NCBI GenBank assembly: GCA_963747555.1
Contig: CAVVFZ010000034.1
Span: forward strand, 440,803 to 504,802
DNA: 64,000 nucleotides
Source of the DNA: DUZB01 sp963747555
GTDB lineage: Bacteria; Desulfobacterota; DSM-4660; Desulfatiglandales; Desulfatiglandaceae
Direction: 5' to 3'
Part shown: piece by piece, positions 56,728 through 64,000 of the stretch
Layout: each line of letters starts with the position of its first letter
How positions within the stretch are numbered: position 1 is the first letter of the stretch
Translations under genes and position numbers: made by a program
Notes under the pieces: generated by a model
What the model was told of the DNA's origin: nothing
Database searches by the model: none
The model's input: only the letters and a program-made list of their open reading frames with translations

Positions 56728-58518
56728 ATGATGAACCAGAGAGCTCTGTTCGGTGGTGCAATTTGTGTTTTCTTATGGTTATTTGTCAGCTTCACGTGTT
56801 ATGCAGTCGACGCGACCTGGATCTATGAATATTCCGTTCCCGACAATTTCGTTCGCTTTAATGATGTAATTTCGGTTTCAAACGGCGGCTATCTCGGTGT
56901 AGGTGAAGTATGGGATGTCGAAACAGGGGACACTGCCCAGAATGCCTTCATGAGCCGCATCGATCAGAACGGTCAGGTTTTGTGGAGCAGAAATTTCACT
57001 TTTCCAGGCCGCTGGTATGATGAACTACACTCTGTTGTTGAGAGCAGTGACGGTGGTTTTATTGCCACTGGAAAAGTCCTGCTTGACGGTACGACCGAAC
57101 ACGGAACTCCTTCGCTCATCAGCGCCGTATTGATCTTAAAAGTTAATTCCGGCGGGGCGGTGCTTTGGCAAAAATTACTCAGGAATTACTCAAACAATAG
57201 CAGCTACGGCGCTCGAATAAAGGGCACAGTCGACGGCAACTACGTTATTGTCGGCCAAAAAACAGCCTACCAGTTCAATGAACAATGGGATGTGTACTCC
57301 TACGTGACGGGCGGCGCTTTAATCACCAAAATCGACGGCAACGGTCAGGTGCTTTTCAGCCGCTCTTACTACGGCGACTGGACGCATTCCTGGTCTTGGT
57401 CTTTCAATGACGTGACACAGGACGCAGATGGCTCCTATTATGCCATCGGTTATGCGGGCGTGGAGGGTTATAGTGAAGGGATCGGCTGGGGAGGGATGCT
57501 CCTGGTGAAGATGGACAGTGACGGCGATCTGGTCTGGGCAAAGAAACTGGATTATGCCATAGACGGTGAGGCGCAATACGTTTCCGATTATGGTCAAAGA
57601 ATTCTGTTTTTGGACAACGCTCTTTATGTTACCGGCATTACTGGAAATACCTTCACGTTAGGCAAGTATTCCCTTACAGGCGTCCGCCTCTGGACAAAAC
57701 TGTATGCCTGCAATCGCAGCTATGATACTTCAATCGGCGGTACCAGCGCTCTCATCAGCAGCGGTGACGGTAATTTATTTATTCTGACAAACGGCGCATG
57801 CAAAACGATTGCAAAAATAAACTCGCAGGGCAGCGTGTTATGGACAAAAAGAACGGTTGATCATATTTTAAGCGGAACACCGGCCTCCATGACTTTGGAA
57901 GCCGACAAAGGTCTGGTTGTGGGGGGATGGGGTACAGGAACCATCGCAACCGCGACCAAATACGACAGCAATGGAACCACTTGCGAAGAAGAAAGTGAAA
58001 TTGCGTATTCGGTCACCGAGATTGAGATGGTCAGCAATGTCGTACCCCATTATGTAGCGACATGGATGAACCCCAGTGAAGAGGAGCTCCCGACTTTTTC
58101 AGGGCCGAACCTGACTTTTGAAAAATATTGCGGAATGCCCGCGCCGTCGGCGCTTACGCCGGAAATCAAAGCGAACGGTCAGAAAGGCTCTGTCGTGGCA
58201 TTGCCGGGCGAGCCCGTTTCTATCACGATCAGTCTTGATTCGGGAAATAAAACCGGTCAGAAAGCCGATTGGTGGATAGGCGTCGTCACTTCCTTTGCCC
58301 CACCACTGAACTGGTTGACCTATGTGTATCCTGCAGGATGGCAGCTTGGTCTCCAACCCTGCCTTCAGGCGCCCATTGTACAGATTCCTTCCTTTGAGGT
58401 TTTCAATATGGCCCTTCCGGTCGGCGCCTATACCTTCTTTTTTGCCCTTGATGAGGCGGATGGCGCGGCCGCAGGTCCATGGTTCGGTCTGGATGTGGTG
58501 GATGTAACAGTCAAATAA
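56728..58518 (+). CDS. Secreted beta-propeller-like repeat protein
   Basis: The 596-residue protein has a signal peptide (RALFGGAICVFLWLFVSFTCYA). Then come repeated units of about 50-60 residues with the pattern DGGFIATGKV...ILKVNSGGAVLWQK (also LITKIDGNGQVLFSR, LLVKMDSDGDLVWAK, TIAKINSQGSVLWTK), as in WD40/PQQ-like or DUF-type beta-propellers of secreted bacterial proteins. A C-terminal region of about 120 residues is different (PALTPEIKANGQKGSVVALP style) and may be a sandwich domain. An AAGGAGG ribosome-binding site precedes the ATG. The function is unknown, likely surface or envelope binding. Confidence 0.75.
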   Translation: MMNQRALFGGAICVFLWLFVSFTCYAVDATWIYEYSVPDNFVRFNDVISVSNGGYLGVGEVWDVETGDTAQNAFMSRIDQNGQVLWSRNFTFPGRWYDELHSVVESSDGGFIATGKVLLDGTTEHGTPSLISAVLILKVNSGGAVLWQKLLRNYSNNSSYGARIKGTVDGNYVIVGQKTAYQFNEQWDVYSYVTGGALITKIDGNGQVLFSRSYYGDWTHSWSWSFNDVTQDADGSYYAIGYAGVEGYSEGIGWGGMLLVKMDSDGDLVWAKKLDYAIDGEAQYVSDYGQRILFLDNALYVTGITGNTFTLGKYSLTGVRLWTKLYACNRSYDTSIGGTSALISSGDGNLFILTNGACKTIAKINSQGSVLWTKRTVDHILSGTPASMTLEADKGLVVGGWGTGTIATATKYDSNGTTCEEESEIAYSVTEIEMVSNVVPHYVATWMNPSEEELPTFSGPNLTFEKYCGMPAPSALTPEIKANGQKGSVVALPGEPVSITISLDSGNKTGQKADWWIGVVTSFAPPLNWLTYVYPAGWQLGLQPCLQAPIVQIPSFEVFNMALPVGAYTFFFALDEADGAAAGPWFGLDVVDVTVK

Positions 58519-58530
58519 ACAATTGTCAGC

Positions 58531-58557
58531 GGGACAGGGTCAGAGATGGCCCTGTCT
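58531..58557. terminator. Candidate hairpin terminator after the beta-propeller gene
   Basis: GGGACAGGG and CCCTGTCTC pair across an 9-10 nt loop, 12 bp after the stop. No T-tract follows on either strand. It lies between converging genes and would suit both. The rest of the 58519-58848 gap shows nothing convincing. Confidence 0.4.
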
Positions 58558-58848
58558 CGTCAAGCTTAGAAGCATACGTATGCAATCAAAAGCATTGTCA
58601 TGCTCAAGATTCTATTGTACTGATTCCCGAATCGCCGATATTTCAAGATTACTTTTGCCAATGTAGTAGGAATCGCCAGTCCCAGAATTGAAGGATACGA
58701 AAAGAAAACTGGATAGATTCCTGATTCATGCTTTCCAATATCATCACGGCCCAGAATGATGGATGGCAAAACAAACACTTAAGTCTTCCAGTCTAAACTC
58801 AGCTCTGAACGGCCCCACCGCCTTAGACAAAGGCACTTTCATGCGCTA

Positions 58849-61257
58849 TTACTCTTTCGGTTGGAGGATCTGAATAGTCTCGGCGATTTCAGCGTCCGTA
58901 ACGCTTTTTCTGAGTGTTTCCATCTGGTTCATCACCTGAGCGAAACGGATTCCTTCGGCGGCGCTGATCCATTCAAGCTGTAGTCGCTCGGGACGAATCC
59001 CCAGTTTGGACATCTTTTTGCGCACCTTCGTAATCCTCTTTTCCGTCCAGTGGTTGGCATCAATATAATGACAGTCACCTATATGGCAACCGCTTACCAG
59101 GATCACGGGAGCCCCCAGCCTGAAACCTTCCCAGATGAACTTTTCATCCACCCTGCCCGAGCACATGGTCCTGATGAGCCGCACATTCGGGGGGTATTGG
59201 AGGCGCGATACACCTGCATAATCCGCTCCGGCGTAGGAACACCAGTTGCAGGCAAAGGCTAGAATCTTTTCACCAGGATTTTCTTCCAAGAGGGCGTGCA
59301 CCTGGCTCAGGATCTGGTTGTCGGTAAAATGGTTCATGGTAATCGCGCCAAAGGTGCATTCGGCGGCACAGGTCCCGCACCCGGCACAGGCGGCCGTATT
59401 TACCACGGCCGGAATCTTTCTCTTCACATCCACGGTGATGGCATTGTAAGGACAGACCTCCGCGCACTTCCCACAGGCCTTGCACTGTTCCGCGATTACC
59501 ATTGAGGTGATCGGTTCAGTGGTGATCTCCCCCTTGTGCATTAAACGAATGGCCCTTCCTGCCGCAGCGGACGCCTGGGTAACACTCTCCTTGATATCCT
59601 TCGGGGCCTCTGCACATCCGGCATAGAACACGCCCGAAGTTGCCGCATCCACAGGTTGAAGCTTTGGATGCGCCTCCAGGAAAAAGCCGTCCGGGGTCAG
59701 TTGAAGCCCCAACATCTCCTGAAGTCTCTGCGTGCTTGCAGCGGGTTTGATACCGAGGGCAAGCACCAGCATATCCAGGTCATGTATGTCCACACGCCCG
59801 GTAGCCGTATTTTCCACCGCAACGCGCAACCCTCCATGGGAATCTTCCTCGACGGTGCCGGGCAATCCCCGCACATATTGAACGCCCAATCTCCGACTTC
59901 GGGTATACAGGTCTTCAAACCCTTTCCCGAAGGCCCGCATATCGATATAGAAGACCTTCACTTCCATGTCGGGATAGTGTTCCTTTAGCACCAGGGTGCT
60001 TTTGACCGTATTCATGCAACAGACATTGGAGCAGTAACTACCCCCTTTCCGGGACGAACGGGAACCAACACACTGCACAAATCCCACTGATTTCGGATGT
60101 TTTCGGTCTCCGGGCCGGATGAGCTCTCCCTTTGAAGGACCTCCGGCGTTAACGAGACGTTCAAATTCCAGGCTGGTCAAGACATTTTCAAAACGCGTAT
60201 AAGCATATTCATCCAGCTCTTTCGGATCATACACCTCGAGGCCCGTAGCCACGATTATAGAACCCACCTGCTCAACGATCTCTTCGTCGGACATGTGAAA
60301 ATCGATGCACTTCTTATCGCAGGCGTCGACGCATTTGGCGCAGACAACAGGGTTATGCCCCAGACATTCATTGATATTGATGGCGTAGGCGGAAGGGACA
60401 GCCTGAGGAAACGGGCTGAAAATAGCTCTTCTTGAAGACAGTCCCAGATTGAATTCGTCGGGTCTTACAACCGGGCAGGCCCTGGCGCAGTCTCCACAGG
60501 CCGTGCACTCCTTCTCGTTCACGTACCGGGCCTTCTTGCGGATGCTTACCTCAAAATTGCCCACATAGCCTTTAACGTCAACCACTTCACTCAGGGTATG
60601 CAGTGTGATTCGGGGATGTCGACCGACATCCGTCATTTTCGGACCGAGTATTCAGATGGAGCAGTCCATGGTTGGAAACGTCTTGTCAAGCTGGGCCATG
60701 ACCCCCCCGATGGACGGGCGCTTTTCCACGAGGGCCACTTCATAGCCGTTGTCCGCCAGATCCAGAGAGGCCTGTATCCCGGCAATACCGCCACCGATGA
60801 CCAGGGCGCGCTTGGTCAGCGGTAGCGTCTCCCCTTTCAGAGGCTGAAGAAGCTCTATTCGGGAAACGGCCATCTTCACCAGGTCCAGGCTCTTTTTTGT
60901 AGCGGCCTCCGGCTCTTTCATATGGACCCAACTGCATTGTTCACGCAGGTTGGCCATTTCCAGGAGATAGGGATTTAAACCGGCGGACCCAAGCATCTGT
61001 CTGAAAGTCGGCTCATGCAGCCTCGGCGAACAGGACGCCACAACAACCCGGTCCAGGTTGAATTCCTGGATATCTTCTTTCATTTCCTGCTGGCCAGGTT
61101 CGGAGCACGCATAACCGATGTCCTTGGAAACCACCACATGGTCAAGATCAGCAGCTGCTTCCGCCACTTTTCGGCAATCCACCGTCTGCGCAATATTCAA
61201 ACCACAGTGGCAGACGTAAACCCCGATACGCGCCTCATCATTCCCATTGCTTTTCAT
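58849..61257 (-). CDS. hdrA: HdrA-MvhD fusion, selenocysteine-containing heterodisulfide reductase subunit A
   Basis: Read through one in-frame UGA (60652-60654, residue 202), this is an 802-residue HdrA fused to MvhD. The order is: N-terminal domain (IGVYVCHCGLNIAQ), FAD fold (VIGGGIAGIQASLDL), KTFPTMDCSI-U-ILGPKMTDVGRHP where family members have DCSICILGPKM, ferredoxin clusters (CTACGDCARACP, CKACGKCAEVCP, CAGCGTCAAECT), and a C-terminal MvhD domain (FACNWCSYAGADYAG, VSGCHIGDCHYI). UGA replaces the conserved cysteine, and a SECIS-like hairpin follows it. HdrA is the flavin subunit where electron bifurcation occurs; MvhD passes electrons to it. ATG 61257 has a GAGGA site; a GTG at 61314 is a poorer choice. 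Treating it as two genes (ending at 60652, and starting at 60636) would be an error. Confidence 0.88.
60614..60654 (-). promoter_or_regulatory. UGA selenocysteine codon with bacterial SECIS hairpin
   Basis: On the coding (minus) strand the UGA is followed, after 20 nt, by the stem GGATGTC-GGTC-GACATCC. The stem is 7 bp with a GGUC apical loop, the loop found in the E. coli fdhF SECIS. The loop G lies about 28 nt after the UGA, within the 16-37 nt range reported for bacterial SECIS elements, and a G occupies the first two loop positions. Confidence 0.8.
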
Positions 61258-61304
61258 TTTTTCCTCACACCGTTTTCCATTTTGATAAACATTCCCCTTT
61301 CTTC

Positions 61305-62888
61305 CTACTCCCACTGTATGCTCCGAACAAGGACGCTCGTAAGATCAGCCATCTCCATATTCAATTCCTCGCCTAAAAAAGGATCCTCCATGGCACAGCG
61401 GAGATGAATCTGACATTTGGGGCAGGCGGTCACCAACAAATCACTTTTTGTCCGAATCGCCTGTCGGATACGCTTCACCTGAAGGGCCTTGCTGAAGGCG
61501 TCGCATCCAACCCAGGCGCTGTTCCCGCAACAAACGGCGCTGGATCCGAAGTCCTGCATCTCTGTAAAGGCCTGTGGATTCAGGCGATCGATCAATTTTC
61601 TCGGCAGATCAGCACGGTTTTCTAAGCGGCTCAGCCTGCAGGGGTCTTGAAAGGTAATCCTGTTCTCCATCTTCCGGAAACCAACCGCGCCTTTGTCGAT
61701 CTCCGTTTCCAGGAGCTCATAGATATGGGTTACTCGGGCGTTCAGATGAATGCCGAAACCTTCATAGTCCCTGCGAAGCGTTCGATAGCACTCCGGACAG
61801 GCCGTAACAATTTCTTCCACACCGCTATCGTTTAACATCTCGGCATTCAATTTTGCCAGTTTCAGAAAATTTTCCTTGTCTCCGGACCAGAGAAGATCAT
61901 GGCCGCAGCAACGTTCGCCGGGAATCAACAAAGGATGGATATCAAAGAAATTGAGCAGACGAAGGCTGTCCACCAGAATATCCCGCGTTCTCGTTCCCAG
62001 ATGTTTTCTAAAAAAGAGATCGAAATAGGGGGCGCATCCGCCAAAAAACAAGGTCTTGCTTTCGGGATCGCCCTGGATATCCGATGGGAGCCATTCCCAA
62101 TGGGATATCTTCAGATTCTCGGAAGACATGGTCCTCATAAGAGACTGAAAGAACCCCCCGTGGGATAAATGGGGGTCCACATTTCTCTCCTGGAGGAAAA
62201 CACGCAAATCTCGAACAAATTCGGAAAAATTCACCCCCGAGGGACACCGATCATAACACAGTCCGCACGTAAGGCACGACCACACATCTTTCTTCACTTC
62301 GGGCTCATCAAAACGTCCGGAGATGACGGCGCCTGCGAGAGCCCTTGGAGAAAAAAGTTTCCCGGATAATGTCAGAGGGCACGCTGACGAACATTTACCG
62401 CAGTCCTGGCAGGCATATACATCATGGGTGGAAAGAATATTCTTCAGAACCGGGTCCGTTTCCTTACGGTCCCCGTCTTCCGAAACCGGTATAACGGGAC
62501 TTTCACCCATTTCTGCTATCTCCCGGGCGAAATCGGTCAAAAACGCAAGAAGCTTTTCCGACTCATCGGGAAGAAAAGTAGTAAGCCGAAGGCGGCTACT
62601 GCCCAATCCCAAAAGATCCAAAATCCCACGGGTATCCTTTACATGCTCATGGGCATTGTCGGTTCCGGTCCCGTAACGACAGGAGCCTGGTTCACAACCC
62701 ACAAGAGCCACGCCGTCTGCCCCCATTTCAAAGGATTTAAAAAGCAGAGCTTTACTGATCCTTCCTGCACAGGGGATTCGCACCATCTTGATGTCCCCCG
62801 GAATGGAAGCCATATTGTCCTGAAGCGCCTGATAAGCCGCATGGGGCCCCCAGCTGCACAGAAACAGAATGATTTTCATATCTTTCAT
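61305..62888 (-). CDS. MvhD-HdrD fusion iron-sulfur protein
   Basis: The 527-residue protein joins an MvhD-like N-terminal domain (residues 1-115: FLCSWGPHAAY, IPCAGRI, ALVGCEPGSCRY) to an HdrD-like part. The latter has two [4Fe-4S] ferredoxin sites (C160-163-166-170 and C205-208-211-215) and two complete CCG domains: C285, C327-C328, C364-C367; and C417, C453-C454, C489-C492. CCG domains hold the noncubane clusters that reduce disulfides in HdrB/HdrD. It follows the HdrA-like gene by 3 bp and ends within the leader of hdrA, so the three are one operon. In BamD-type relatives this subunit serves benzoyl-CoA reductase; the role here is inferred. Confidence 0.87.
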   Translation of the reverse strand: MKDMKIILFLCSWGPHAAYQALQDNMASIPGDIKMVRIPCAGRISKALLFKSFEMGADGVALVGCEPGSCRYGTGTDNAHEHVKDTRGILDLLGLGSSRLRLTTFLPDESEKLLAFLTDFAREIAEMGESPVIPVSEDGDRKETDPVLKNILSTHDVYACQDCGKCSSACPLTLSGKLFSPRALAGAVISGRFDEPEVKKDVWSCLTCGLCYDRCPSGVNFSEFVRDLRVFLQERNVDPHLSHGGFFQSLMRTMSSENLKISHWEWLPSDIQGDPESKTLFFGGCAPYFDLFFRKHLGTRTRDILVDSLRLLNFFDIHPLLIPGERCCGHDLLWSGDKENFLKLAKLNAEMLNDSGVEEIVTACPECYRTLRRDYEGFGIHLNARVTHIYELLETEIDKGAVGFRKMENRITFQDPCRLSRLENRADLPRKLIDRLNPQAFTEMQDFGSSAVCCGNSAWVGCDAFSKALQVKRIRQAIRTKSDLLVTACPKCQIHLRCAMEDPFLGEELNMEMADLTSVLVRSIQWE

Positions 62889-62891
62889 AGG

Positions 62892-64000
62892 TTATGTCCC
62901 ATAGGTTGTCTGGCGTTTCTCCGGTTGCTGAACAAGGACTTCCTTCAACAGATTTTCCAAAAATTTCTGGTTTCGGTAAGGACTGTCGGCAGCATTTGAA
63001 GGACACACGGAAATGCAATTGCCGCACCCCTTGCACAACGCTTCATCCACCTCCCCGTGCCAACCTCCCGCCCGATTTTCATGCAGCGTGATGGCCTGAT
63101 ACGGGCAGACTTTCAGGCACCTTCCACAGCCTCGGCACATCTCCTCGTCCACTACTACTGTAAATCCCTTACTCTGCCGAGGTCCTCTCGGCATGACGGC
63201 CGCCGCTAATAACGCTGCCGCGGAACCATGTATCCGCTCAGAAACGTGGATGCCCGGAGGGTTTGCCAGAAAAAGACCAGCAATAGAGGTTGCGCCAGGA
63301 GAGAGAAAGGGCGTACCGGTGATCCCCCTCGTCTGCATCTTGGAGCCAATCATGGAGCTTTTCAACCCTTCCTGGGGGATATAAGGAATCGTTGCCCTTG
63401 CCTTCTCCCCCAGGATAACGGCCCCAACCTGTATGGTTTGCAGAAAACCTTCCGTGTTGATATAAATATGGAAATTTCCAAGGGTGCCACTGATGCCATT
63501 CACTTTCGCGCCTTCAAAACAGTGAATATTCTGATATTCCATATCCTCTTTAAAAAGGGTATCTCCACAGCCGAACATAAAAACTTCAAGCCCTGCCCGG
63601 GAAAGGGTCTTCGCGCTGGTCAAGGCCGCATCAGAGTTCCCGATGACCGCAGTGGTGAAATTATAGGTCCTCACGGGAGCGGGAAGCGGCATCAGATTGG
63701 CGACCCTTTTAATGGAACGATCGATGAGGCCGGAAAAACGGCCCAAGGCCGTCTTCCGATCCTGGGCGATGTAACGAAGAGCTTCTCCCCGCAAATTGCA
63801 GGTCTCCACCATGGACCGGCTGACGCCGGTTCCCCGAAACAGGGCGTTCTTCAGCCTGCTCCGCTGATCCGTACAGGTGCTGCAAACAAAATCAAGAGGG
63901 CAGCACACACAGGATGCCAGAACCATCCTTGTGATCCCTTTTTCCCTGATGGATCGCAGGATGCCAACAGACCCTTCCGGGATACAGGCCGCGTTCAAGA
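62892..64000 (-). CDS. HdrA-like iron-sulfur flavoprotein, N-terminus beyond the window
   Basis: The gene enters from the right edge; about 368 residues are visible and the true start is not. The visible part has an HdrA-type cysteine segment (VLASCVCCPLDFVCSTC), a dinucleotide fold (TTAVIGNSDAALTSAKTLSRAG) lacking the full GxGxxG, and a C-terminal double ferredoxin (CRGCGRCLKVCP and CKGCGNCISVCP). It is thus a second, divergent HdrA-like protein, first in the three-gene unit. The TTG at 63998 is an internal codon, not a start. It may hold the site that reduces or receives ferredoxin. Confidence 0.8.
   Translation of the reverse strand, partial: LNAACIPEGSVGILRSIREKGITRMVLASCVCCPLDFVCSTCTDQRSRLKNALFRGTGVSRSMVETCNLRGEALRYIAQDRKTALGRFSGLIDRSIKRVANLMPLPAPVRTYNFTTAVIGNSDAALTSAKTLSRAGLEVFMFGCGDTLFKEDMEYQNIHCFEGAKVNGISGTLGNFHIYINTEGFLQTIQVGAVILGEKARATIPYIPQEGLKSSMIGSKMQTRGITGTPFLSPGATSIAGLFLANPPGIHVSERIHGSAAALLAAAVMPRGPRQSKGFTVVVDEEMCRGCGRCLKVCPYQAITLHENRAGGWHGEVDEALCKGCGNCISVCPSNAADSPYRNQKFLENLLKEVLVQQPEKRQTTYGT

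Noticed and set aside
58566..58778. A 70-residue hydrophobic open frame on the minus strand.
   Set aside because: No ribosome-binding site or family resemblance; partly explained by the nearby hairpin and AT-rich spacer.
60636..60660. Reading hdrA as two genes or as a pseudogene because of the UGA.
   Set aside because: Both sides stay in one frame, the UGA falls on a conserved cysteine and a SECIS-like hairpin follows; a selenoprotein explains all three.
1..64000. CRISPR arrays, rRNA genes, prophage genes or an origin of replication.
   Set aside because: No regularly spaced direct repeats, no rRNA-like sequence, no phage structural genes and no dnaA-box cluster were seen on reading.

Overview
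The window reads as chromosome of an anaerobic Desulfobacterota (deltaproteobacterial) bacterium. That placement is inferred from the mix of genes: a three-gene heterodisulfide-reductase/MvhD cluster containing an apparent selenocysteine HdrA, a 4-hydroxybenzoyl-CoA-reductase-type molybdoenzyme, two large multihaem cytochromes, a hopanoid-type radical SAM enzyme (HpnH) and a type IV pilus gene. No rRNA or other direct taxonomic marker is present. One tRNA (Thr, CGU) was found, and no CRISPR array.

Layout. 1-9.5 kb is housekeeping: the start of a biotin-carrier gene, pilC with a PilS-like kinase, a radical SAM/DUF2344 protein with RNase G, a small zinc-ribbon protein, tRNA-Thr, pyrF and an acidic hypothetical. 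9.8-16.2 kb is a membrane-lipid block: an RND/MMPL transporter, a PhnD-like binding protein, a TPR lipoprotein, HpnH and a second radical SAM protein with unusual cysteine spacing. 16.3-25.4 kb is an aromatic/acyl-CoA block. An IclR regulator and an acyl-CoA ligase lie on the minus strand; an SDR, an enoyl-CoA hydratase, hcrBCA and an amidohydrolase lie on the plus strand. 25.4-40 kb returns to core functions (ftsY, smc, dprA, topA), with a tandem pair of multihaem cytochromes, an MBL hydrolase and a LysM protein, plus a large palindrome at 30.3-30.5 kb.

40-56.4 kb is accessory DNA. Six same-orientation copies of a degenerate ~70-140 bp repeat are interspersed with mostly single genes or gene remnants: a hybrid kinase, a DMT transporter, a receiver fragment and a transglutaminase-like gene. 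A group II intron that has lost most of its reverse transcriptase sits in one repeat copy. Within this stretch lies a LacI-regulated catabolic cluster (48.1-55.6 kb): an epimerase-like dehydrogenase, a LarA-type racemase homologue, a beta-hydroxyacid dehydrogenase and a taurine/sulfonate-type ABC importer. Two matching operator sites precede its regulator.

56.7-58.5 kb encodes a secreted beta-propeller-like protein. 58.8-64 kb (minus strand) encodes an HdrA-like protein cut by the window edge, an MvhD-HdrD fusion and an HdrA-MvhD fusion. The last gene is interrupted by an in-frame UGA exactly where HdrA has a conserved cysteine, and a hairpin fitting the bacterial SECIS rules follows the UGA. 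I read it as one selenoprotein of about 802 residues, not two genes. The set resembles the BamDEF/Hdr electron-bifurcation modules of anaerobic aromatic degraders, which would fit the ferredoxin demand of the hcr-type enzyme in the same window.

Three genes (RND transporter, acyl-CoA ligase, hcrA) are broken by apparent single indels and the ftsY start looks disturbed. So many near-intact frameshifts in one window point to residual sequencing or assembly error at least as much as to true decay.
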